Below, piece by piece: positions 44,595-54,718 of a stretch of 64,000 bases of DNA. Source of the stretch: Symbiodinium kawagutii (taxonomy: Eukaryota; Sar; Dinophyceae; Suessiales; Symbiodiniaceae); contig VSDK01006225.1 of assembly GCA_009767595.1 (NCBI GenBank), positions 372,986 through 436,985 on the forward strand. The letters are read 5' to 3'. Below the pieces are notes generated by a model. That model was not told the DNA's origin and searched no databases. It saw only the letters and a list, made by a program, of their open reading frames with translations. Both the position numbers and the translations under genes were made by a program. The first letter of the stretch is position 1, and each line of letters begins with the position of its first letter.

Positions 44595-45337
44595 CAAAGT
44601 TGAGGTACTAAGATCTTGGAAGCAGAGCAGTGACCACAGGTTGGGAACCACCATGGCATATGCTCGCTGCTCAGGTGGAAGAAGACTCATGGCTGGATAG
44701 AACCGGAGTGCAGCATTGATCATCCAGACATCGGAAAGCACCAAGGCAATGAACCGCGTCACCAGTACTTGTTGGCAAAGTGGAGTTAGATACCTCTTGA
44801 AGTCACAGCGTTATTGCTGGTAGATCTAGTAATAAGTAGATTTTGATATGATTTTGATCAGATAGCTATGATATATTGTTATTGTTGTTGTTATTGCCTT
44901 TATTGTTACCATTGTTGCTCTAAACCTCAATACATTTGATGGCAAATCACCAGCTATTCATTGGAAATGGTAGTTTATCAATTTGATATGGGTCTCTCAT
45001 GAAGCATATGTTGCCAGCATCCACTGCTCACCCAACTTGAAGCACGTGATGCTTAACAAGAAAGGATACCCTTCACAGACCTAGCTGTGTGACCGGATTT
45101 CTGCCATCCAATGGGTTTCGGGGTTGTTTGTGACGATTTCGCGACGGAGCTTGAGGTCCCCCAAAGCTTTCAGTTCAACCAGCTGCTTACGTTTGGTTAC
45201 CTACTTTGATGGTAAGCGGAAACATCCACATATCCACGCATGCCTGCATGTTTTGTTGCAGGTGGTAGGGCCGATCCCCTGAGATGCCACGGTAAAAAAA
45301 GTGGAAACATAAGCTTCAACATGATTTTTCGAAAACT
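44595..45337. other. No gene seen
   Basis: AT-rich with GTT/ATT words at 44875-44920; minus frame 44577-44762 unsupported. Confidence 0.45.
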
Positions 45338-45511
45338 GTGTGGTCTCCGGACCTGGACCTGGATCTGGGCACATCGCGCCTCGCGCGCGCAGGGCACATC
45401 TTTGTGCATGGCGAGGATATCGTGCCCAAGTGGCGGGGCTTGGTGGCTGGATCCATGGTGGAGTTCATCCTGTACTTCGATGGTATCTCAGCACCACGTT
45501 TGGGATCTGCG
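45338..45511 (+). CDS. Possible cold-shock-domain exon
   Basis: The + frame reads AGHIFVHGEDI, then VPKWRGLVAGSMVEFILYF and DGISAPRLGSA before donor GCG|GTCAGT. The pattern (D/H)-I-F-V-H-x-x-D-I ... G-x-x-V-E-F-x-L-Y is the second half of cold-shock domains (RNP2-like FVH, then strands 4-5); dinoflagellates carry many such RNA-binding proteins. The first half (GFGF-type RNP1) was not found. The exon start is uncertain; CGCGCGCAG at 45389 is one acceptor. Confidence 0.45.
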
Positions 45512-45990
45512 GTCAGTGGAGAGGTGTGGAAAATGCTAAGGCGTGCCCTGGTATGTAGATGGTATGTAGCATTTTCAAAGGAAAGAAGGTTCATGAATAC
45601 AGCGGATGGGATGTAGATGGTTTTGGATTGGGTAAAAGTTGGCGTTTTTGATAGATTTGGACCCGATCAGATTGCACAGATTTGCCCAGACTAGACCCGG
45701 CTGCAACATTGATAGGGAGCTAGGTGAACTGAGGGGAAAAATGTAGAGAGAGAGAGAGATCAAACCAGGCGATTGAGATAGAGACAAAAGTGCTTATATA
45801 GATAGACCAATGTACAGACAAACATGCAATGTATGGAGCAGATGGTGCATATAGCGATGGAGATAGGTCCACAACTAGATGTTTTCCATTCTCTTCCTAA
45901 ATCTGCAACCTCCCTGCCCCCGTGACATGCATAGATTGGCTATCATGTTGAGATTCCCAATCAAGAGCTAGGGCTGCATAGGGGAGCCAG

Positions 45991-46334
45991 GCTTGGTTGC
46001 AAGGGGAGTGCCACGTGGCGCTGTGAAGGCCATGGCCTGGGAGCGGAGGAATGCATCTCTCGTAAAGTCTTGCGGGTCACCTTGGCCTGGAAACAGGCGC
46101 AGGACTGGTGGGCTGGTGATGGCGGTATCATTTGCTTGTTTTTCTTGCAGGGCAGGGCCCAAATGATGAATGACTGGAGATGGAGAGGGTGGGCTGTGCT
46201 GCACTGCATCGTGGGTGAGTGATAGCTATACTGTTGAAAACGCATGTTTCTCTGCCAAATCAGAGGGACAGAGGATGCCTGTTTGTTGAACTCGCAATTT
46301 TGCAGCAGCAGATGCTCGAAAAAGAATCCGTTAA
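45991..46334 (+). CDS. Two-exon 3' end, unidentified protein
   Basis: Exon 45991-46214: acceptor GGGGAGCCAG; frame LGCKGSATWRCEGHG, AEECISRKVLRVTLAWKQAQ, DWWAGDGGIICLFFLQ, MMNDWRWRGWAVLHCIV; donor GTGG|GTGAGT. Exon 46306-46334: acceptor CGCAATTTTGCAG, completing ADARKRIR and stop in matching phase. A 26-bp internal GT..AG (GTATCATT...TTGCAG) could be misread as an intron but the frame runs through it. Confidence 0.55.
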
Positions 46335-46531
46335 GTTTGTCCCAACACGGCTAGCAGCAATGATGTTTCTCAGGTCGTGCAACCAAGTAGTAGAGAACAA
46401 GAATCCAAAGTCAGACTTTTGTGCGAAGCATTCGCTGCTGATGAATCATGGCCATGCATCGCTTGCCATCTTTCAATGGTCGATATGGGTCGATGCTTTG
46501 AGATGGGATACATCCAGTGATGCATTGGCAG

Positions 46532-46662
46532 CTGGTGCCAGGAGCTGTTTGGTGAGGACGGCCAAGGCCTAGCAGAGTTTGAGGCGAAGATGCAGGCGGG
46601 AGCTTTCAACCTGGAAAGGTCCACGGTCACTCTCCATGATACCCTGGGATATCAGGTTGACC
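46532..46662 (+). CDS. Exon with GTAAGT donor
   Basis: Acceptor GCATTGGCAG; frame WCQELFGEDGQGLAEFEAK, MQAGAFNLERSTVTLHDTLG, YQVD; donor GACC|GTAAGT, a perfect 5' splice site. Good composition; family unknown. Confidence 0.6.
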
Positions 46663-46955
46663 GTAAGTAAGTGGCAGGTGATGGGAGGTGATGGCAGGTG
46701 ATTCGCCAGTGATTTACCATCAACCATGGGGTATTATTACCCAAAAACATGGATCTCCCCTTCAATAGCTAGGATGCACACCTTTGGATCCGCAAGTGTC
46801 AGATTTCGCGGCCTAGCAGGTGAGCATCCGGGCATATCAGTGGTGCCAAATGGATGCTCAGCGAAGATGTGGAATGATGTGGCCGAACCGGTTGGCTGGT
46901 TCTTGGAGAGGAGTCCTTCGTAGATGTTGGAACTAGGAGCCAGTGCATTCTCCAG

Positions 46956-47121
46956 ATGCTTTCTGCCGCAGATGTGTTGAGTGTGATACCTTTTCCTGCA
47001 AGGGAAGGAGATGATCTGAAGCATGGAGAGTGTCCAAGAATTGCTCCATTTGTCCCAAAGATCATGAATGATCTATTTCTGTGCTGGCTGAAAGTACTTT
47101 CTAATTCCACCGCTAGCCAAG
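46956..47121 (+). CDS. Exon, unidentified protein
   Basis: Acceptor GCATTCTCCAG; frame MLSAADVLSVIPFPAREGDD, LKHGECPRIAPFVPKIMND, LFLCWLKVLSNSTASQ; donor CCAAG|GTAAAT. Lower GC3 than other exons. Confidence 0.5.
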
Positions 47122-47239
47122 GTAAATCTTGGAAGCTTGGCTTCCTTGCACAAGTTTCACTGAGATTTTTGCTCTACGCACAGTGTGCTGGCATTTTCTG
47201 GGCTACATCTATATTTGGAATTAGTTGGATCCATAGTAA

Positions 47240-47660
47240 ATATTAGTAGTGCTCGTGAATTGCCTGCTGAAAATGCAGGAATGACATATAGACAGAATTC
47301 CTCCAAACGGAAGTTGGTCCTGCTCAGGGCTTCCCCTGATCTCAATTTGCTTCAACGAGGATGGGAGCCACAGTGATTTGCCTTTTCTGCTCTTCGAGAT
47401 CTGGGGGAGGCCACAAGCAGCCGCTTGGCACTTCGGGCTAATGACAGTGCTGTGGTGGCCTTTTGTGTCATGTTGTATTTGTTTCTAGGTGCCTTTCATA
47501 CAAAGAATTTAGCTAGCGAGTGCCAGGGGAAACCAGTAGGAACAGGATATACGAAGCCCACAAATGTGCAACGGTCTGTTCCCACATTGGAGAGTGGCCA
47601 GCTTCGAAGCTTTGTGATTGGTTGTCGGGTCGGTCACATTGCTTCCGTATTGTATTAGAC
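47240..47660 (+). CDS. Coding-like region, possibly decayed
   Basis: The + frames RELPAENAGMTYRQNSSKRK.. to stop at 47376 and LALRANDSAVVAFCVMLYLF from 47425 are in series with little intervening sequence and poor splice sites. Possibly a degraded retroposed copy. Confidence 0.3.
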
Positions 47661-48422
47661 GTCGTGCATTCAGAATTTGGATAATATCTGTTCGGTGGAA
47701 CACTTAAAACAAATCCGGAAGTAATCTTTGATGAAGTAAATCGTAAAGATGTAAAATCGGTGTATCTGTATACGTAGTTTTTTCGCTAGTTGTTTTCGCG
47801 TTCAGATTCTTGGAATCTCATTCCACTTGCCATGCTAGCATTCGCCACGTAGTCCTTACCTTACCTCCAGTAGACACCTAGACGGATGGCCACTATTTTT
47901 TGGCCTGCAGTATGTGCGTTTGTGTTGTGCAAGCCATTCACGTGTTGAAGATCAACATGAGGTATTGACGGACGAAGCGGTACACCATTCTGGATCCAAA
48001 TGAATTTATCACGGACCATCGCAGCAATTCATCGCTCATTCTTTGGACCATTCAATTTGAAAGCTCGGCACAGGGAAAAGGATAATCAATCACAACCCGT
48101 GGTTTCAATACTCACTATAAGCAGTTTCATACCAAGCAAAATATTGTGGTTGCTTAATGGGTGTGCCCCTGAACCAACTTGTTTCAATCATTTCGAGCAA
48201 TAAATATCAACCCTCCATTTTCGGGGTCCCCTATTTTTCACCATGATACACACGCACACCGTATGATACACACGCACGCCATATCATATGGAGACCCTCA
48301 TACAAGACATCGACATTTTCTGGTTCACCACTCCTCGTTTGAGTCCCACCATGGTGCACCTCCGAAGTCAGTGGTGCTGGTAGCAGCATGGCCATGGAAC
48401 CTGGGGTGCCTGGTGCGCCCAG
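47661..48422. other. No confident gene
   Basis: Contains a partial family B right half at 48212-48242 and TACACACGCACGC repeats; no exon island until 48423. Confidence 0.4.
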
Positions 48423-48550
48423 GTGGTCGAGACCATCGATGCATTAGCCTTGAGACGAGAGGAGGCGCCGGACACGGCGGAGACGTCGCTTGGAGCTGCG
48501 AAATTTGGGGCGATTGTGGTGCTGGCGATGGTGGAGATTAGATCTGATTG
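48423..48550 (+). CDS. Exon directly abutting an introner
   Basis: Acceptor CTGGTGCGCCCAG; frame VVETIDALALRREEAPDTA, ETSLGAAKFGAIVVLAMVEI, RSD; donor ATTG|GTGGTTTTGAAG, the left end of element A8. Removing A8 in phase 2 continues as CDHHLVLGMIFSF. GC3 is very high. Confidence 0.65.
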
Positions 48551-48691
48551 GTGGTTTTGAAGATGTTTTTATTCTTGAAGTATGTTTGTTTTAAGATGTT
48601 CTAAGTTTTGAGTATTTGGTATTATCCTTGGCAACTATGAATAAATGGTTGGTTGACCAATATTTTTCATAGGGGTGAAACCACCAACCAG
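48548..48691. mobile_element. Family A introner-like element, copy A8 (probable complete intron)
   Basis: TTGGTGGTTTTGAAG ... AATGGTTGGTTGACCAATAT, TTTTTCATAGGGGTGAAACC, ACCAACCAG. GT at 48551 and AG at 48691 are inside the inverted ends and the reading frame is open on both sides after removal. Confidence 0.7.
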
Positions 48692-49650
48692 TGATCATCA
48701 CCTGGTGCTGGGAATGATTTTTTCGTTCAGGGTGTCATATACAAACGGGCGGCTATGAATTAGAAGCGGCAAGCGTCATATGCCGTCCCGTTTGCTTGAT
48801 GGCAATTTTTCCGCTGATCATGTTCTATTCTTTGTATTTGTGGCCATCGTTACCGACACATAACGGCGCCTGTATTCAGCGGTGAGTCTCAAAGATCCAC
48901 TGTTTGAACGTTCAAAAGGGGACCTCAGTTGGGCCATTTGCCGACAAATTATTGTGTGGCAACCGAGCTACTCCGAGCTACTGAAGTGATGACGTCGTGG
49001 TTCATGAGCACGTGAAATAAGGAGCCAGTCCACAAGGTTGAGGGAGCATTTAGTAGCCAGCATGCCTACATGTTTTACGTTGTTTTATTGTCCTGAAACG
49101 TGAAGGCATCGCATCATGGTGGGTGAGAGCAAGTCATTGACAATATGTTGAAACAACAGGCAGCATATCGGCAAAGAACCTGTTCTCACATGGTGGGCAT
49201 TTATTTCGGCAGTCTCAGGTCGTATTTTCTCAAGTCTTGCGTGTGTGTGTGTGTTTTCTGCTGCTTTTGGTGCATTGCTTGATTTGTTTTGCTTTCACTT
49301 GTTGTGCTTGGTGTTTTTTTTTGGATTGTGGTTGGTTGGCTTTTGCTGTTGTTGCTGCTTGTTTGTTCTTTTTTGTTTTGTTAGTTTGTTTGTTTATGCA
49401 CTGGACCGCGGGAGAACTTTGATCCTGGCAGCCTTGGCCCTGCTTTTTGCAAGTTCTGCAGCCAATGTTGTTCTTTGATACCTGTGCAATCCGGTACAAG
49501 TACGCGCTGGAAAATCATAGACCAACCCGCAGTGACCGGCACCTATGTTCTCTTCGTTTGATAGAAATTACATGTAAGTACTTGCATGTTGATCATGTTG
49601 ATCTTCACCACCTTGTTGACTTCCCCATGGGCGACTTCGCAACACGTTGT
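48692..49650. other. Mostly non-coding
   Basis: A possible short exon (CDHHLVLGMIFSF) at 48692-48731 follows A8. 49230-49400 is T/G-rich simple sequence; no other island. Confidence 0.4.
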
Positions 49651-49655
49651 TCTAG

Positions 49656-49815
49656 GAATTGTTTGGAGGCGAGGAGCCATGAGGGGACCCACAGGTGCTC
49701 CAAGCACCGAAGGTGGGTTTACCCTGGGCACGGCCTCAGGCTTTGTGTCAACCTCCTTTTGCCCGAGAGCCGGCTGTGGAAGGTCACATGGGCTCGCATG
49801 GGAACACGTGGTCAA
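49656..49815 (+). CDS. Exon-like, frame and strand uncertain
   Basis: Acceptor CGTTGTTCTAG. The frame with the highest GC3 reads NCLEARSHEGTHRCSKHRR, WVYPGHGLRLCVNLLLPES, RLWKVTWARMGTRG. Two other readings, including one on the minus strand (PEAVPRVNPPSVLGAPVG), are also open. Confidence 0.4.
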
Positions 49816-49825
49816 GGATAAATTT

Positions 49826-49921
49826 GGGTGTTTCTCAAAATAGGGGACACCCAAATCATCCAGCATTTATAATTAGTAATAAACCTACCTTTTTTGGGGC
49901 CCCTTGTTTTAAGAACCTCCC
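49826..49921. mobile_element. Family B MITE-like element, copy B6
   Basis: GGGTGTTTCTCAAAATAGGG ... GGCCCCTTGTTTTAAGAACC; 96 bp. Confidence 0.8.
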
Positions 49922-50027
49922 CTTTACATAAAAGCACGTCATATGCCAGCGACCCCAGAGCCAGGCAGCACAGGCTAGAGCCAAGGGTTGAGGAGCAAAC
50001 GAATCAGCATTCATATTCTTGTGAGAC

Positions 50028-50150
50028 TTGGCTATGGGTCAAGCAGTTACCCAACCAATTTCATGGGGGATAATGACCAACAACAACAAGGGAAACAGCC
50101 TGGTTAATAATAGGTGAACCAGGGCTACGGGGTTTTGACCCACAGCCACT
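50028..50150. mobile_element. Family C MITE-like element, copy C3
   Basis: TTGGCTATGGGTCAAGC ... GGGTTTTGACCCACAGCCA; 123 bp with shared core GGGGGATAATGACCAACAAC. Confidence 0.8.
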
Positions 50151-50189
50151 TGGCTTAACGAGCGAGTTGATCAATCCACTAGTTCTAAA

Positions 50190-50378
50190 CTACCTAGTCG
50201 TGAAAACACGGTCTCCCTCGAAATGACCCAGGGCCACGCAGACATCAGTTTTTTCCGGGCGGAACCGCCATTTCTTTTGCAACAACTTGAGTTTTCTAGC
50301 CGCAGCCGTAGTCATCAAGAAATCCAAGTGTCTATTTGCAGGCCAGCACTCCAGCCATGTTGTTTTCAAATACTGCAT
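50190..50378. CDS. Weak coding signal, strand unresolved
   Basis: The minus frame TTAAARKLKLLQKKWRF.. and the + frame MTQGHADISFFRAEPPFL are both open; no splice evidence. Confidence 0.25.
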
Positions 50379-50800
50379 TTAAATTAGAATAAAACAACTA
50401 TACACGCATATCAGGCGTGCGCTTTCCGGCGGATGTTTTTCCAAGCTGTAGCACGTTGTAGCACTGTGTTTCTAAACATGTTTTAAGCCACTTGAGACGA
50501 TCGCCGAACAATTACAAATCATCAGTTTACCATCAGTTCACCATGGCTAGCACTGACCATCACCTACAGTAAGCTTCAATTAAGCATCAAACATATAATT
50601 TGATGATATACACTCACTCAACGCATAATATGATATAATGTATATATGTATGTTTGTGTGTGTTTATTTATTTACCTGTGCAAAGCATATACAACATTTA
50701 TAAGATGTTCAACATTCATACCATATATAATATATAACATATATAACATTTATAACATATATAACATACATAATAACTACCATCTCACCCTGAGCATCAG

Positions 50801-50941
50801 AACTCAGTTGGACCCATCACGGAGGCGCAGCGAACGGCAACCACTCGGCAACCAACTGCAGGTGGACCTCTTCCAGTTGCAGCAGTTCGGGGGCTTGGAG
50901 GCGCCGCTGATGTGGCAGTTGAGTATGACCCTCCAGATGGG
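50801..50941 (+). CDS. Exon, glutamine/leucine-rich
   Basis: Acceptor CCCTGAGCATCAG (or ACCAACTGCAG at 50861). Frame LDPSRRRSERQPLGNQLQ, VDLFQLQQFGGLEAPLMW, QLSMTLQMG; donor ATGGG|GTGACC. GC3 about 90% in the last 27 codons. Family B copy B7 starts 10 bp after the exon end, inside the intron. Confidence 0.6.
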
Positions 50942-50950
50942 GTGACCGTT

Positions 50951-51054
50951 GGGTGTTTCTCAAGCCATAGGGGATCCCATAAAATGGTTGGTTTATGACT
51001 ATAAATGGCTTATAAAGGATGACTTGGGGGGTCCCCTATGACTTGAGAAACTAC
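50951..51054. mobile_element. Family B MITE-like element, copy B7
   Basis: GGGTGTTTCTCAAGCCATAG ... GGTCCCCTATGACTTGAGAA then ACTACC; about 104 bp. Confidence 0.85.
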
Positions 51055-51059
51055 CATGT

Positions 51060-51160
51060 GGGTGTTTCTCAAGATAGGGGTACCCCCAAAACATCCATTG
51101 GTAGTCATTTATAGTAATGAACCCACCATTTTTGGGGTACCCCCATTTTGAAAAACCACC
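51060..51160. mobile_element. Family B MITE-like element, copy B8
   Basis: GGGTGTTTCTCAAGATAGGG ... GGTACCCCCATTTTGAAAAA then CCACC; about 101 bp, only 5 bp after B7. Confidence 0.85.
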
Positions 51161-51674
51161 ATTTAGTTGGGAATGATTTTGGTTGATTGATTTTTTAGAT
51201 AAAATGAGGAAACCCACAAAATGTTTGGATTATGGTTGCAGATAACTATTGATGGATGATTGGGTGTCACCCCTATTCTGAGAATATAGAGATGTGATGT
51301 AGTATCACTCGTGCTGTATACCGCTATCCTCACATGTTCACAAATATAGATCTCCAGCTGCAGTAGCAGCAGCAGTCATCATGTGCAACAGCCACGTAAG
51401 GAAAAAAATGGTTGCACTGCGGCTGGGGCTTGCGATCTCCTATTTGTGGAGTTGTCCCATGCATGGCTGGCTGATTTGTCCGACAGGTGAGTCCCGCGAT
51501 GTTATTAAAACATGATCACCACCTGATTATGGATGATTGACTTCGTATCAAGCACATAGATTCTTTGTACAGTAGAAATTGGCAATGACATAAGGATGCA
51601 TATGTTCATCGCTCCAAAGAGGCTTTATCTGCCGATGTAGATACAGATATGGATTTTAGATTTGGATGCAGATG

Positions 51675-51843
51675 TGGACGGACGGACGGACGGACGGACG
51701 GACGGACGGACGGACGGACGGACGGACGGACGGACGGACGGATGGATGGATGGATCGATGGATGGATGGATGGATGGATGGATGGATGGAGGGATGGATG
51801 GATGGATGGATGGATGGAGAGATAGATGGATAGATGGATAGAT
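51675..51843. repeat. GGAC then GGAT tetranucleotide array
   Basis: About 16 GGAC units followed by GGAT/AGAT units. Polyproline-serine frames are artefacts. Confidence 0.95.
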
Positions 51844-51904
51844 GAAGGCCTAATAGATAGGGATTGAGAGAGCACCTGTACATGCCCAATCTGACGCATT
51901 TTGA

Positions 51905-52061
51905 AGGAATGGTTGAGACTGCGGTAGCTTCGCTAACTCCACGGCATCCGCAACTTGCGGAGGTTTCCAGCTCCATCACCATCACCGATCCGATGCCTTG
52001 CAGAACGCTGACGCTGCAGGCGCGCCGCCTATGTGTGCCCCCGCCCAGGGTCGATGTTTGA
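51905..52061 (+). CDS. Terminal exon candidate
   Basis: Frame [51 protein letters not shown], stop at 52061. GC3 about 65%. Acceptor not resolved. Confidence 0.5.
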
Positions 52062-53103
52062 GAAGGATTGAGCAGGATTACAAGAACGAACTTGTTCTGG
52101 TGGAGCTCAGAACCGAGCTTGGCTCATCTATGACTATCTATGGGGCATCGTCAGGCCATTGTTAAAAGTAAGGCCCCACTATTCTGACGGGTTTGGACTG
52201 AGCCAACCAGCCGAGTGATCAATGATTCATGATAGTTGAGAACCACTTGAGAAGCCCTCACTATTGGAAAGTTTCCTTGGGAATAGACGGCCTTGGAGAA
52301 TCAAAGTGGCTGGCTGAATGCTCCACAGCCTGGATGAAATTTATCACCTACAGACCTACAGATCTGAGACAGACCTTTAGTCTGATGACGATGGAGAGAG
52401 AGAGAGAGGAGCTACAGATCTTAAAAACTCTACACTGCAAGCCATACATACATACCGGCCTTCTGCCCTCGGAAACTACGACTTGAAGGAAGAGTAGCGG
52501 TGCCTTTCTTTTTGCCTTACTATGATTTGATGGCGGATGCTAATGAAATTATATCACTGGCCAATATGAATATATATAACTAAATGTTAGCCAATCAATA
52601 TAACAACCGCAAACCATGTCATGTCATGGCATGATTTCCTCCTTGGTATTTGTGCCAACGTCAGGGAGATACACCAGTACCTGAGCTTCCAATGATGAAG
52701 GATCCACCATGATCCACCTGCAAATGCCTCAGAATATTCATAATAAATCTTTAGCCAGGGAGATATTTACGCATGGATCCAATTCAAAGTTGAGCTGCGA
52801 CCATGTGAAGGGTGAGCTGACGCCTTCGTTCACACCTAGGGACCGCTGGTCGCCTCCAAACCTTCGTTCAGTCAGACATGATGATTCAGTCATGGTCTTG
52901 GTTGACGGATCATCCACAGACATCATGACTCAAGGGATTCAAACACCATGCTTTGGATCATAAACTAATACACTGGTTGGTGATGGTGAATGATGGTCAA
53001 GAAGTATAGTTTTGATAACTTCCTAGTAATGACAGTACAACGGAGGGACTGGCAGCTGTAACACTTCGAGACTTGGAGAGCTCCTAGTGCAGTGGGTTGC
53101 CAG
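52062..53103. other. No confident gene
   Basis: + frames 52229 and 52709 are AT-rich and unsupported; GA repeat at 52393-52409. Confidence 0.4.
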
Positions 53104-53277
53104 TGTCCGTTCAAAGCCTTCAGACCTTTGGTTCCCATCCGCACGGACCAAGGGATTCACCCAGGGCAGCTGGATGCAGCTGGTCTCATGCAGGCGATCC
53201 AAGCGAACTTTCGCTCTGCGCTTCATGCGTTGATCGCGCAGGCAACGCCGCAGGGGAAGCTGACCCATCCCCAATAG
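53104..53277 (+). CDS. Terminal exon, unidentified protein
   Basis: Acceptor GGGTTGCCAG; 57 codons plus TAG. CPFKAFRPLVPIRTDQG, IHPGQLDAAGLMQAIQANFR, SALHALIAQATPQGKLTHPQ. GC3 about 70%, against about 50% for the competing frame. Amphipathic helix near the C-terminus. Family unknown. Confidence 0.6.
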   Translation, partial: CPFKAFRPLVPIRTDQGIHPGQLDAAGLMQAIQANFRSALHALIAQATPQGKLTHPQ

Positions 53278-53391
53278 CAGGTGGATGGAGGAATGGGATA
53301 AAGCACGAACAAATCCTAAGTCTTGGCTTGTTTATTTGTTTCATTTATTTTGTTTGATTGCTGATTCGGAAGCCAATTGTTCAACCTGCAG

Positions 53392-53447
53392 AGGATTTGT
53401 ATGTGCTTTTAGCTTCGGCTCCAGACCAGCCAGCAACGGTTCAATGA
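53392..53447 (+). CDS. Short terminal exon candidate
   Basis: Acceptor GTTCAACCTGCAG; frame DLYVLLASAPDQPATVQ then stop. Another frame is open (GFVCAFSFGSRPASNGSM). Confidence 0.35.
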
Positions 53448-53557
53448 GGGCGGGTAGAAGAGCACAGTAGGGGCCAGCCACAGGGAGTGATTTATATCCT
53501 TTTAGGCTAGGAGCGAAGCCCTGAGTGGGATAGCATGATGGCTATGTTTTATGACGG

Positions 53558-53842
53558 TTGTTTTTATTCTTAACATTCTACATAATTGCATACCTAGCAA
53601 GCCGATGGCTTGCAAGATCAGGTAAGCCCAAGTTGATATGCGATGAAACAAGGAAGTGTCCCAAAGGCAACAAACACCAGGCTGAGGTAACAGCTAGATA
53701 CCATCGGGGTTGCCATAAGCACTATGATTGGGATATGAATCATGTCCCCAACAAATGTTTTGTAGACTGTTTTTTTGTAAAAGAACGGGAGCCTACAGAA
53801 TTGATCATGCTCCTACAAATTGGTCATGGCCCTTTGGATTGA
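53558..53842 (+). CDS. Possible coding ORF
   Basis: Frame with AEVTARYHRGCHKHYDWD and several cysteines/histidines; AT-rich, intronless, unsupported by splice sites. Possibly decayed retroposed sequence. Confidence 0.25.
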   Translation: MFLFLTFYIIAYLASRWLARSGKPKLICDETRKCPKGNKHQAEVTARYHRGCHKHYDWDMNHVPNKCFVDCFFVKEREPTELIMLLQIGHGPLD

Positions 53843-54171
53843 GTGGCCTACCTTGGGATCTTGCCTACTTGCCCAAAAGCCAAAATCAGTTTGTAGACAT
53901 CCTGGCCAGTACTTCTTTGTAGAGATGTTCATCCTGATATTTTTCACACGTAGTAGTGAAGGGCTCAAAACCATTGATACTACCAACAGGGGTGTATGGG
54001 TTACCCAGGTGAATGTCAACATGTTTTAGATACCTATACACGGGCTTAGCTTGGGTTGCAGTATCCATACATACCCGGTACATCCAAAAACCCAGAAACC
54101 ATCCTAGAACAGATTTTTTTAGGGAAACGATCCATCATTGGTGCAAACAATTTATGAACATCCTCGCTTGC

Positions 54172-54260
54172 ACAAACACACACGCACACACACACATACA
54201 CACACACACACACACACGCATGCATACACGCATGTACACGCATAAACATACACATACCTA
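54172..54260. repeat. CA microsatellite
   Basis: CACACACGCACACACACATAC-type repeats with CATG/CGCATG interruptions. Confidence 0.85.
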
Positions 54261-54398
54261 CATAAAGAAGATTTGTATATTTGTTTCACACACACATGCA
54301 TTCTACCATACAAGCAACATCATATACACATGACATGTATTCACAAGTCTTTGATTCGTCACTCAGAATATGTCGAAAGAAGGCATGTCTTTTTTTAC

Positions 54399-54596
54399 CT
54401 ATTCCGTTTTTGCTCCATTTTGCCTGCGGAGACTCAGTCCGGCAGCGAAGGCCTGTGATTGAAGAGCGGTGCGTCTGAGCAGGGACCCCGCCTCGAAGAT
54501 AGTGCGCTTCCTGCAGATGTTGCAACTTGATAAGCTGCAGGTGAACCCAATGTCTTAATTGCTGTTCCTCCGTAAGGATGTCGGGCAATGACATCG
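54399..54596 (-). CDS. Minus-strand exon, helical protein
   Basis: On the minus strand, acceptor TCTTTGGTTTGTTGGCAG (very strong) is followed by MSLPDILTEEQQLRHWVHLQ, LIKLQHLQEAHYLRGGVPAQ, RSSITGLRCRTESPQAKW and donor AATAG|GTAAAA. GC3 about 65%. This marks a strand switch relative to the exons up to 53.4 kb. A second minus frame is open but has low GC3. Confidence 0.6.
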
Positions 54597-54718
54597 CTGC
54601 CAACAAACCAAAGAAACCTTGATGAGCAACTAGTGACTAGTGGAAAGCTGGAGAACAAGGGCATTGATTTAAATCAGTTGGCAGCCGGCATGAGCCGGCA
54701 ATTCTTTTACGAAATCAT

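Noticed and set aside
51606..51985. Serine/proline/histidine repeat proteins on the minus strand
   Set aside because: Direct translation of the GGAC/GGAT tetranucleotide array.
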